DNA from: Rickettsiales bacterium
GTDB lineage: Bacteria > Pseudomonadota > Alphaproteobacteria > Rickettsiales > Midichloriaceae
NCBI GenBank assembly: GCA_023263785.1
Contig: JALQUO010000001.1
Location: 248,001 to 312,000, forward strand
Direction of reading: 5' to 3'
DNA length: 64,000 bases
This document shows, in pieces, positions 50,401 to 56,994 of this stretch (position 1 is its first letter; each line of letters begins with the position of its first letter). A program made the translations under genes and the position numbers. Below the pieces are notes generated by a model. The model did not search any database and was not told where the DNA came from. It saw only the letters and a list, made by a program, of their open reading frames with translations.

Positions 50401-51628
50401 GAGATAGATCATATCTTGCTCTGTCAAAAAATCTATTATGGAGTAACGTTTCTGCTGCCTCTGTTGAAGGAGGTTCTGAATTCCTAAGAATTGAATATAT
50501 TTCGTATAGAGCCTCTTCTTTTGTGTGGTTCCTATCGATTGCCAAAGTATTTCTCATGTATGTACCGACAGTAATATTGTCAACATCCAGGACTTCTATT
50601 TCATTCATCCCTAGTTCATTTGTCATGTACTCGAAGATAGCAGGAGTTATCTCCTTACCTCCTTGCATAACTACATCACCTGTCTTTGGATGATAAATTG
50701 TCTGGTAAATATATCTACCTATTATGTCTTCTTGACTTACTATGTAAGTTTTGCCTTGCTTATCAGCACTGTCTCTCAGCATCTTTGGTGTTATCTTTAC
50801 ATCTGCTGGGAAGATTACCTCACCTGTTTCTGCATCAACGTAATCGTAGTCAAGCTTAACGCCTTTTAGTTTTGCAAGATCAAGAGTTTTAACCCAATGT
50901 CCTTTTCTGAAACCATACTTTGTTGGTTTATAAAAAATTGAAATTATTTCATCATTTAAGAAACCTAATGCCCTTAGAAGAGTTGTGACATATATCTTTC
51001 TTTTTCTATCTATTCTGCAGAATATAATGTCTTTGTTATCAAATTCGAAATCAAGCCAAGAGCCTCTGTATGGCATAATGCTTGCTGAATATAAGTATTT
51101 CCCTGGGCTATTATTTTTTCCTCCATCATGTGTATAGAAAACACCAGGAGATCTGTGCATTTGAGATACTACAACCCTCTGCGCACCATTTATCATGAAC
51201 GTTCCGCTGTCTGTCATTAGGGGTATTTCTCCCATGAAGACATCTTGTTCTTTAATACTTTTTATTTCTCTTTCACCTTCATCCCCTGTCTCCCATATAA
51301 TTAACCTGACTGTTATTGAGAGAGAGGCTGAATAATTTATACCTCTCTGAATACACTCCTGTAAATCATATTTTGGTCTGAAGAGAGTATATCTAACATA
51401 TTCAAGTGTTGCTTTATTCTCAAAGTCTGAGAGAGGGAATATGAATTTGAATATCCCTTCTAATCCTTTGTTCTCTCTTTTATCAGCTGGTATATCTAGC
51501 TGTAGAAAGTCGTTATACGAAGCTTTCTGAGTGTGTATTAGGTTAGGTATTTGGGTTGTTGCAGTAACTCTACCAAAGTTTTTTCTTCTTAAATTTTTTC
51601 TTACTGAATACGATATTTCACTGGACAC
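47492..51628 (-). CDS. rpoB: RNA polymerase subunit beta
   Basis: The rifampicin-binding region reads FFGTSQLSQFMDQINPLSE, then THKRRVSALGPGGLSRDRAG, with the usual susceptible residues Asp, His and Ser in place. The later signatures MPWHGYNFEDSI and KMAGRHGNKGVVSK are intact. I chose the GTG at 51628 because AAGAGG lies five bases upstream, one of the few clear ribosome-binding sites in the window; this gives 1378 residues. A GTG two codons earlier is possible. No rplJ/rplL lies upstream: a long intergenic region and divergent hisS do. Confidence 0.98.
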   Translation of the reverse strand: MSSEISYSVRKNLRRKNFGRVTATTQIPNLIHTQKASYNDFLQLDIPADKRENKGLEGIFKFIFPLSDFENKATLEYVRYTLFRPKYDLQECIQRGINYSASLSITVRLIIWETGDEGEREIKSIKEQDVFMGEIPLMTDSGTFMINGAQRVVVSQMHRSPGVFYTHDGGKNNSPGKYLYSASIMPYRGSWLDFEFDNKDIIFCRIDRKRKIYVTTLLRALGFLNDEIISIFYKPTKYGFRKGHWVKTLDLAKLKGVKLDYDYVDAETGEVIFPADVKITPKMLRDSADKQGKTYIVSQEDIIGRYIYQTIYHPKTGDVVMQGGKEITPAIFEYMTNELGMNEIEVLDVDNITVGTYMRNTLAIDRNHTKEEALYEIYSILRNSEPPSTEAAETLLHNRFFDRARYDLSPVGRMKLNMKHDLGVPTEMTCLTKEDIIAVLQHLVDLRDNNGEVDDIDSLSNRRVRPVGELIENQFRLGLVRIERSILERMNSADLDSVMPHDLINSKSLSAIIQEFFGTSQLSQFMDQINPLSEVTHKRRVSALGPGGLSRDRAGMAVRDVHLTHYGRICPVETPEGQNTGLINSLATYAGIDEYGFIDTPYYKVENSRVTREIHRLSAIVESKYIIAQASATVDENGMLMDELVTCRRYGEFGIATPAEVQYIDVSPKQLISVAASLIPFLENDDANRALMGANMQRQAVPLLRSRKAVVGTGMEKIVACDSGAVVIAKRSGVVEQVDASQIVVRSDDVNDSDKFFGIDVYKLMKYQKSNKSTCMNQQPIVNVGDRVEAGDVIADGTSTENGELALGKDVLVAFMPWHGYNFEDSILVSQRIVQEDEFSSIHIQEHEVVARDTRLGPEEITRQLPGAAPESLLALDEDGIITVGSHVEAGDILVGKVTPKTESILTPEEKLLRAIFGEKAAEVRDTSMRVPPGESGIVIGARVFTRRGVEKNERAILIEKAEIDQLTKDYESQVSIIERAIENKLFSLLEGQKLLESYRGFDAGITIDDKFFFAIDKSHRWDIPVEKNLDEIRDLQAKYEKTKKEFADELKHKTDKVQSSDHFPQGALKIVKIYIARKLRLQPGDKMAGRHGNKGVVSKVVPIEDMPFLEDGTPVDIVLNPIGVPSRMNVGQILEAHLGWASKSLGKRIGEMVDKINSAYSQESVEKIREKFIEIYGSENAADKETRNKIAKMSSEDLMQYAEGMRDGIPMATPPFDGATDAELSSLLESAGVSPSGQSKLIDGKTGDYFDREVTVGYIHMLKLDHLVADKIHARSTGPYNLVTQQPLGGKQHFGGQRFGEMECWALEAYGAAYTLQEMLTVKSDDIPGRIKIYENIIRNDLDFEYGTPESFNVMIKEIKSLCLNLELLTDESTDQK

Positions 51629-52011
51629 AACCACCTCTTACTTGTTTTTGCTTTTAGATTCTTGAAGATTGCTCATGCAATTAAACGAAAAAAACAGAAA
51701 TGATTATTCTACGCGATCTACTACTATTTTTTTTCGGTCGGTTAAAGAGAATCATAGTTCTGTTTTAGATAAATCAACAATTTTTATTGAATAGGATACA
51801 TACGAGATGCAAAGGACCAACATAACATGCATACATCATTATTGCAAGTACTAAGCGTGTAAAAATTCTTGACATTTTAATAAAAGTGTGTGGATGAAAA
51901 AATATTTTTCAAATTACTTCATATTTTTAAATTTTCGAATTGTCTTTTTTGTTTTAGTCTGCATTTTGTGTTATTGATTTTTTGTCTATATAAACTTAAA
52001 AAAGCTTAACT
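51629..52011. other. Intergenic region between divergent rpoB and hisS
   Basis: This 383-base AT-rich region must hold promoters for both genes. On the minus strand TTGTTG-N18-TATGAT lies near 51750-51780 and is a plausible rpoB promoter. On the plus strand a TATATA lies at about 51986 before hisS. A 33-codon frame on the minus strand is listed separately. No tRNA or ribosomal-protein gene is present. Confidence 0.5.
51774..51875 (-). CDS. Possible 33-residue hydrophobic peptide upstream of rpoB
   Basis: ATG to TGA encodes a basic start (MSRIFTRLV) and then a hydrophobic, Cys-containing run (MMYACYVGPLHLVCILF). It could be a small membrane peptide or a leader ORF controlling rpoBC, but chance cannot be excluded: no ribosome-binding site is seen. 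Confidence 0.22.
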   Translation of the reverse strand: MSRIFTRLVLAIMMYACYVGPLHLVCILFNKNC

Positions 52012-53274
52012 ATGACACAGAAGATGCAAACCATAAGGGGTATAAGAGATTTAACCGGCCTTGAACTTGAAACCTACAAAAGAATTGTTGAGATAGGTTC
52101 GAGGATTGCATCATTACATCATTATTCATCAGTTCTCCTGCCAATCTTTGAATACTCAAGCGTATTTTTCAGAACATTAGGCGAATCATCAGACATAGTC
52201 ACAAAGGAAACATATACATTTTCAGATAGAGATAAGAGGATGGTAACTTTGAGGCCAGAGCTCACAGCAGCTGTTGTACGATCAATAATCAGCAACGGAT
52301 TGACTCAGAATATGCCTCTAAGACTTTTCACTTATGGACCGTTATTTCGCCATGAAAGACCACAGCAAGGACGTCATAGACAGTTCTATCAATTTGATTG
52401 TGAGTTATTTGGTAGTGCATCTCCATGGGCTGATGTAGAAGTTATAAATATTTTGATGTCAATCTTAAAGGCGCTGTATTTAAATGATCAAGTAGAAATA
52501 CATATAAATTCCTTGGGTGATCCTGAGTCAACAGAGATATACAAACAAGAACTAAAAAAATACCTCCTTCAACACCAGGATAGTCTTTCTGAGATAAGTA
52601 AAAAAAGATTAGAAACAAATCCACTAAGGGTTTTGGATACAAAGGAAGAGCAGGATCTTGAGATAGTCAAGAATGCTCCGATCATATCAGATTATCTCAA
52701 TCAGGAGTCTTTGGAGCACTATGCAGCCGTATGTGAAGGCTTGAGTTTGTTAAATATAAGATATGTTCATAATCCTAGACTTGTTCGTGGATTGGATTAC
52801 TACACACATACGGTTTTTGAAGTAGTTACAAAAAAGGTAGGAAATCAAAATGCAATTGCAGCAGGCGGTAGGTACAATGGACTTGTAGAAATGATGGGAG
52901 GACCATCAACACCAGCAGTTGGCTTTGCAATCGGCATAGATAGAACTTACGAATTACTAAAACAATGTGGACTAATAGAATATGAAATGCAAAGTATTTG
53001 TTATTTAGTTCCAATTGGGTGCACAGCAGAAAATCATGCTGTAAACCTTGCAGATGAACTTCGTAAAAAAGGAATACCAGTTGGCCTAGACTACGGTTTA
53101 TCTACTAAAAAGAGACTAAAAATAGCTGACAGAGATAACGCAAAAATATGTTTGATATTTGGAGATGATGAGCTAGAGAGTGGAGATTATATAGTAAGAG
53201 ATATGTCTAATAGCAAGGAGGAAAAAGTACATAGTGAAGAGATTTTAGAAGTAATCACTGAATATTTAAAGTAA
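52012..53274 (+). CDS. hisS: Histidyl-tRNA synthetase
   Basis: A class II synthetase: IRGIRDLTGLE at the N-terminus, motif 2 GPLFRHERPQQGRHRQFYQ, the histidine-binding LVRGLDYYTHTVFEV and motif 3 around AAGGRYNGLV and VGFAIGIDR. The C-terminal anticodon-binding domain shows LRKKGIPVGLDYG. Its length of 420 residues is normal. The stop overlaps the phrB start as TAATG. Confidence 0.96.
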   Translation: MTQKMQTIRGIRDLTGLELETYKRIVEIGSRIASLHHYSSVLLPIFEYSSVFFRTLGESSDIVTKETYTFSDRDKRMVTLRPELTAAVVRSIISNGLTQNMPLRLFTYGPLFRHERPQQGRHRQFYQFDCELFGSASPWADVEVINILMSILKALYLNDQVEIHINSLGDPESTEIYKQELKKYLLQHQDSLSEISKKRLETNPLRVLDTKEEQDLEIVKNAPIISDYLNQESLEHYAAVCEGLSLLNIRYVHNPRLVRGLDYYTHTVFEVVTKKVGNQNAIAAGGRYNGLVEMMGGPSTPAVGFAIGIDRTYELLKQCGLIEYEMQSICYLVPIGCTAENHAVNLADELRKKGIPVGLDYGLSTKKRLKIADRDNAKICLIFGDDELESGDYIVRDMSNSKEEKVHSEEILEVITEYLK

Positions 53275-54635
53275 TGACAGTAGCAATTCATTGGTTTAGG
53301 CAGGACTTAAGATTAAGTGATAACCCTGCCTTGTTTGAAGCATCCAAGACATATAATGTTTTGCCAGTCTACATTCTGAATGATTACGAATCCAAAAACT
53401 TAGGAGGAGCAAGTAAGTGGTGGCTACATCACTCTCTAGATGATCTAAATGCAAGGCTGAATAATAGGCTTCTAGTATTAAAGGGAGATCCAAAAGCATT
53501 GTTAAAAGATCTAATTCAAAGGTTTAAAGTAGAAAAAGTTTTTTGGAATAGATGCTATGAACCTCATAACTTAAGGTATGATGAAGAAATTCTTGCAGGA
53601 AATATTCCATCACAGATTTTCAATGGATCACTCCTATGGGAGCCACAAGATGTGTTGAAAGATGATGGAACACCATACAAGGTCTTCACACCATTTTATA
53701 GACGGGGATGCTTAGGTAGTCAGAAAATTCCTAGAAAGCCATTGTCTGCTCCAGAACTTGAAATCTTTAACCATCAGCTTCCAAGTCATGATCTTAATCT
53801 ATTGCCAAAAGTCAGATGGGATAAGAAGCTTGAGAGGCATTGGACAATAGGTGAAGAATCAGCAAAAAAAAGATTAAATAAGTTCCTACAAAACAACTTA
53901 AGTAACTATAAACTAGGTAGGGATTTTCCAGCTACAAACTTTGTATCTCGCCTATCACCACATCTTCACTTTGGGGAGATCTCACCAAACCAGGTTTGGT
54001 ATTCAGCCATTAAAGGGAGAGATATAAATGAAAAGAATTTAGATCACTTCTTGAGTGAGCTAGGATGGCGGGAGTTCTCCTATAGTCTCTTGTATCATTT
54101 CCCAGACCTACAAACAAAAAATCTACAGCAGAAGTTTGATGCTTTTCCATGGGATCACAGAAAGGATTTCCTTGAGAGATGGCGATTAGGTCAGACTGGA
54201 TATCCTATCGTCGATGCAGGTATGCGAGAGCTTTGGAATACAGGCTATATGCATAACAGGGTTAGAATGATTGTTGGATCATTTTTAGTTAAGAATTTGT
54301 TGATCCATTGGCATCATGGTGAGCAATGGTTTTGGAATTGCCTAGTTGATGCAGACATGGCAAACAACAGTGCAGGATGGCAATGGATCGCTGGTTGTGG
54401 TGCCGATGCAGCACCTTATTTCAGAGTATTTAATCCAATTACTCAAGCAGAAAAGTTTGATCCTGATGGAATATATATCAGGAAATATATCCCAGAGATA
54501 TCTCATCTATCAAATAAGGAGATCTTTACTCCATGGATAGTTAGAAATAAAGGAAATTATCCTGATCCTATTGTGACAATAGAGGAGTCAAGAAAGAAAG
54601 CCCTTGAGGCCTTTGAGAAAATAAAAAAAGAATGA
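53274..54635 (+). CDS. phrB: Class I deoxyribodipyrimidine photolyase
   Basis: Photolyase reverses UV-induced pyrimidine dimers with blue light and FAD. The N-terminal antenna domain begins IHWFRQDLRLSDNPAL. The FAD domain has SPHLHFGEISP, LGWREF, RLGQTGYPIVDAGMREL, TGYMHNRVRM and DADMANNSAGWQW, with AAPYFRVFNP. Length 453 residues. Translation is coupled to hisS. Its presence implies that the cell or its host sees light at times. Confidence 0.95.
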   Translation: MTVAIHWFRQDLRLSDNPALFEASKTYNVLPVYILNDYESKNLGGASKWWLHHSLDDLNARLNNRLLVLKGDPKALLKDLIQRFKVEKVFWNRCYEPHNLRYDEEILAGNIPSQIFNGSLLWEPQDVLKDDGTPYKVFTPFYRRGCLGSQKIPRKPLSAPELEIFNHQLPSHDLNLLPKVRWDKKLERHWTIGEESAKKRLNKFLQNNLSNYKLGRDFPATNFVSRLSPHLHFGEISPNQVWYSAIKGRDINEKNLDHFLSELGWREFSYSLLYHFPDLQTKNLQQKFDAFPWDHRKDFLERWRLGQTGYPIVDAGMRELWNTGYMHNRVRMIVGSFLVKNLLIHWHHGEQWFWNCLVDADMANNSAGWQWIAGCGADAAPYFRVFNPITQAEKFDPDGIYIRKYIPEISHLSNKEIFTPWIVRNKGNYPDPIVTIEESRKKALEAFEKIKKE

Positions 54636-54648
54636 AATAGATAAAGGA

Positions 54649-55311
54649 TTAATAGCAATAATCCAACAGGTCTGCCTTCGATAGGCTATATTTCTCTTGC
54701 TCATCAAATGTCTTTATAATCCGTCCATTCTGCATAGCAATAAGTCTGTTCCCATACTTGAGAGCATCATCCAAACTATGTGTTGTCATAATGCAAGTCA
54801 TGTTGTTTTCCTTTAGTTTCTCAGATGTTATACGCATCACTTCACGTGCAGTCTTTGGATCCAAAGCACTTGTATGTTCATCTAAAAGTAACAGATCTCG
54901 TTTAAAAAAAAGATTCAGAGCTAACAGGAAACTTTGCCTTTCTCCACCAGATAAACTACTAGTTTTTTTGCAAAGAAGCTCTATCAGTTTAGGATTTATT
55001 GTTTTTAGAAGGTCAAGGAACGATTCCTCAGTCTTGTGCTCAGAAAAGAAAGCATCACAATACATCTGTAAATTCTGCCTAAGAGAAAATTCCATAAAGA
55101 GACTGTCGCTAGGGTTTTGTGTCATTGTACCTATGTGTTTTGATACATTTGAGCACTTTTTTATTTCGATTTTGTCAAAGAGCTTGATGTGTCCTGAATA
55201 CTTTTTTATAACCCCGCTGATCGCCTTTAGCATTGTTGTTTTCCCTGAGCCATTTGATCCTAAAATGACCATGAAATCGTTTTTGTTAATTGTGTATGAG
55301 ATATCTTTCAA
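54649..55311 (-). CDS. ABC transporter ATP-binding protein (COG1101-like)
   Basis: Walker A is ILGSNGSGKTT, the signature LSGGERQ, Walker B LLLLDEHTSALDP, and the H-loop THS. The C-terminal stretch ALKYGNRLIAMQNGRII closely resembles ATPases of the uncharacterised uptake system with a periplasmic binding protein of the TrpX type; no permease or binding protein is adjacent. The TTG at 55311 has AAGGAG eight bases upstream and is the only start with a good site. However, homology (TISNLSLKLQ) continues upstream to about 55368, where no ATG, GTG or TTG exists before tRNA-Cys. The true start is therefore uncertain. Confidence 0.85.
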   Translation of the reverse strand: MKDISYTINKNDFMVILGSNGSGKTTMLKAISGVIKKYSGHIKLFDKIEIKKCSNVSKHIGTMTQNPSDSLFMEFSLRQNLQMYCDAFFSEHKTEESFLDLLKTINPKLIELLCKKTSSLSGGERQSFLLALNLFFKRDLLLLDEHTSALDPKTAREVMRITSEKLKENNMTCIMTTHSLDDALKYGNRLIAMQNGRIIKTFDEQEKYSLSKADLLDYCY

Positions 55312-55389
55312 GAGGTAGACTCCTTTCTGAAGCTTCAGAGAAAGATTACTGATAGTGCAGATGGGAATCTTAGATATTTTTTTTGATCG

Positions 55390-55464
55390 TGGAGGCCGAA
55401 GACAGAATCGAACTGTCGTATAGCGGATTTGCAATCCGCTGCATTACCACTTTGCTATTCGGCC
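55390..55464 (-). tRNA. tRNA-Cys (GCA)
   Basis: Acceptor stem GGCCGAA/TTCGGCC, anticodon loop TTGCAAA with GCA, T-arm with AGTTCGATTCT, and U73, the cysteine identity base, followed by an encoded CCA. It lies between rpsU and the ABC ATPase gene on one strand, so it is probably cut out of a shared transcript. Confidence 0.96.
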
Positions 55465-55475
55465 CTGTTTTGTGG

Positions 55476-55664
55476 CTATGCTGCTTTTCTTCTAGCTCTG
55501 ATTCTTCTCTGTTTAGCTTCAGTCTCTTTTCTTTTTTTAGCAACAGAAGGTTTTTCATGAGCTTTTTTATTTTTCAGAGCTCTAGGTATGTTTTCTATCT
55601 GAGCTGCTTTTTTCAGATTGCGTAAGACGCTCTCGTGATTAGAAAATCCAACAATTATATTCAC
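55476..55664 (-). CDS. rpsU: 30S ribosomal protein S21
   Basis: S21 aids translation initiation near the anti-Shine-Dalgarno of 16S rRNA. The pattern VLRNLKKAAQIENIPRALKNKKAHEKPS matches the family helix region, and a Lys/Arg-rich tail follows (KQRRIRARRKAA). It has 62 residues from a GTG start. tRNA-Cys follows within 11 bases. Confidence 0.9.
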   Translation of the reverse strand: MNIIVGFSNHESVLRNLKKAAQIENIPRALKNKKAHEKPSVAKKRKETEAKQRRIRARRKAA

Positions 55665-55741
55665 TAGACGTTAATTTTTTAGTTAAAAAATGATTTATGA
55701 AACATATTATACATCAAACACTTGATTGTGCAAGTGAAAAA

Positions 55742-55773
55742 GTGGAGCACTTCTGTTGCCCGGTAGCTCCCAC
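55742..55773 (-). terminator. Terminator at the end of the tmRNA gene
   Basis: On the minus strand GTGGGAGC and GCTCCAC pair with one bulged G, and TTTTT follows directly. It forms the 3' end of the coding piece of tmRNA. Confidence 0.7.
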
Positions 55774-56005
55774 CGCTGACGAGGTCAATTAAGCAGCTGC
55801 AAGTGCAGTTCTGCTTGCGAAACCGCTGTCGTTAGCAAAGTTTTCGTTTGCATTTATGTTTTCGATCCTTTTCAGAGGAATCTTTCTGAGTAAAACAAAT
55901 CTCTTTAGGGCCTGTCGATGCTGTTTCATCCCCATAATGAAGAATGGTGGAGATGCCGGGTACTGCCCCCGGGTCCAGAGCTGTTATTTCAAACCGCATT
56001 TATTA
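55742..56005 (-). ncRNA. ssrA: Permuted two-piece tmRNA (SsrA)
   Basis: tmRNA rescues stalled ribosomes and tags their products for degradation. On the minus strand the acceptor piece comes first, ending in CATCTCCACCA at 55945. After an 11-base spacer (55934-55944) the coding piece begins GGGGATGAAACAGCATCGAC at 55933. GGGGATG pairs with CATCTCC, giving a 7-bp acceptor stem with the G3-U70 pair that AlaRS recognises. The T-arm stem CCGGG/CCCGG has the loop GGCAGTA. The tag frame (55792-55851, stop TAA) encodes ANENFANDSGFASRTALAAA. The outer ends are approximate. Confidence 0.95.
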
Positions 56006-56010
56006 CCATA

Positions 56011-56026
56011 GTTAGACGAATCTAAC
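56011..56026. repeat. UUCG-capped hairpin at the tmRNA precursor 5' end
   Basis: GTTAGA-TTCG-TCTAAC on the minus strand forms a 6-bp stem closed by a UUCG tetraloop, just after the predicted transcription start and before the acceptor piece. It may protect or direct processing of the precursor. Confidence 0.5.
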
Positions 56027-56033
56027 ATGTCTA

Positions 56034-56062
56034 ATTATAAAACGAATGATGAGAGAAATCAA
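56034..56062 (-). promoter_or_regulatory. Sigma-70 promoter of the tmRNA gene
   Basis: Minus strand: TTGATT, a 17-base spacer, TATAAT (perfect -10). It begins eight bases beyond the mlaC stop, and transcription should start near 56027. Confidence 0.75.
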
Positions 56063-56069
56063 TACACAG

Positions 56070-56666
56070 TTACTTCTCAGAGAGAGTTTTTATCAATTTA
56101 TCAATTCCACCGCTTGTTATCACTGATGCAAACTCAGACCTTTGTGTTGCTAATAAACTGAAATCTTCTCCAATGATATCCCTGATTTGGAATTTATCAC
56201 CGTCTTGCTTACATCTATAGCTTATGTTTATTGTGTTTTTCTCTCCGCCTTTGACTGTGACAATTTGAGTTGAAACAACATATTGTCCATCGCCCATATC
56301 TTTTGTTCCAGAGATCTTAATTTCTTGGTTGTTGTATTCTTTGAGCCTCGGTACATAAGTTTTAATGAGATATTTTCTATATGCTGCAAGGTATGATTTT
56401 TTTTGCTCAGGAGACATTGATTTCCAAAACTTAGCTATTGCAAACTTTGCCATCCAATCAACATCAACTGAGCTATTAAAAACTTTCTCAAGCTTTGTTA
56501 TTTTTTTCTTCTCTGAATCTTTCGACCTTATGATAGTAAGAGTTTGATTTGATACTGAAGATATAAAATTTTCAGGAGAATTATCGGCAAAAGATTGCTG
56601 AATTAATGCAAATAATAAAAGGACGATCGCTAGAATCTGAGTTCTGAAGTTTTTAAAATAAGACAT
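56070..56666 (-). CDS. mlaC: Phospholipid-transport periplasmic protein MlaC
   Basis: MlaC shuttles phospholipids between the outer-membrane MlaA complex and the inner-membrane MlaFEDB transporter. A signal peptide (cut near SFA-DNS) precedes the fold. Typical features are DVDWMAKFAIAKFWKSMSPEQKKSYL, then YNNQEIKISG, and IRDIIGEDFSLLATQRSEFASVI near the end. Its length of 198 residues is typical. The other mla genes are not adjacent. The tmRNA promoter begins directly after its stop. Confidence 0.9.
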   Translation of the reverse strand: MSYFKNFRTQILAIVLLLFALIQQSFADNSPENFISSVSNQTLTIIRSKDSEKKKITKLEKVFNSSVDVDWMAKFAIAKFWKSMSPEQKKSYLAAYRKYLIKTYVPRLKEYNNQEIKISGTKDMGDGQYVVSTQIVTVKGGEKNTINISYRCKQDGDKFQIRDIIGEDFSLLATQRSEFASVITSGGIDKLIKTLSEK

Positions 56667-56731
56667 AAGGAGTTTGTTGGTTAAAACCTATAATGTATAT
56701 GATAAATCAAATTCAATCAAAATAAAAGTAC

Positions 56732-56760
56732 TTGTATTAATTTCTTAGGTGAAGTAGATA
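56732..56760 (+). promoter_or_regulatory. Candidate promoter of the tRNA-Ala/tRNA-Arg pair
   Basis: TTGTAT and TAGATA are separated by 17 bases, ending 12 bases before tRNA-Ala. Both boxes deviate from consensus, but spacing and position fit. Confidence 0.45.
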
Positions 56761-56771
56761 GTAGTATCTCT

Positions 56772-56847
56772 GGGGCTATAGCGCAGTTGGTAGCGCGTTT
56801 GAATGGCATTCAAAAGGTCAGCGGTTCGATCCCGCTTAGCTCCACCA
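56772..56847 (+). tRNA. tRNA-Ala (GGC)
   Basis: A full cloverleaf: acceptor GGGGCTA/TAGCTCC with the G3-U70 pair that defines alanine, D-stems GCGC, anticodon loop ATGGCAT with GGC, T-arm with GGTTCGATCCC and encoded CCA. It is three bases from tRNA-Arg. Confidence 0.97.
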
Positions 56848-56850
56848 TGG

Positions 56851-56927
56851 GCATTTGTAGCTCAACTGGATAGAGCATTGCCCTCCGAAGGCAAAGGTTG
56901 TAGGTTCGACCCCTATCAAATGCACCA
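56851..56927 (+). tRNA. tRNA-Arg (CCG)
   Basis: Acceptor GCATTTG/CAAATGC, D-arm AGCTCAACTGGATAGAGC, anticodon loop CTCCGAA with CCG (reads CGG), T-arm with GGTTCGACCCC and encoded CCA. Co-transcribed with tRNA-Ala. Confidence 0.96.
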
Positions 56928-56994
56928 GATATATGTTGCCTAAAATAAAATCACATGTTAAAAATTTCCCAATATCTTTTTCATAAAGCTTTAA

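Noticed and set aside
48186-50869. Several open frames antisense to rpoB
   Set aside because: They mirror the codon pattern of rpoB, have Cys/Ser-rich unlikely compositions, and overlap an unquestionable gene fully.
47492-51628. Rifampicin-resistance changes in rpoB
   Set aside because: The cluster I region has the normal Asp, His and Ser residues in GTSQLSQFMDQ, HKRR and SALGPGG; nothing indicates resistance there.
55311-55434. Extension of the ABC ATPase gene into tRNA-Cys (TTG at 55434)
   Set aside because: The first 15 codons would be the tRNA itself, which is a complete, well-paired tRNA-Cys; the coding sequence cannot begin there.
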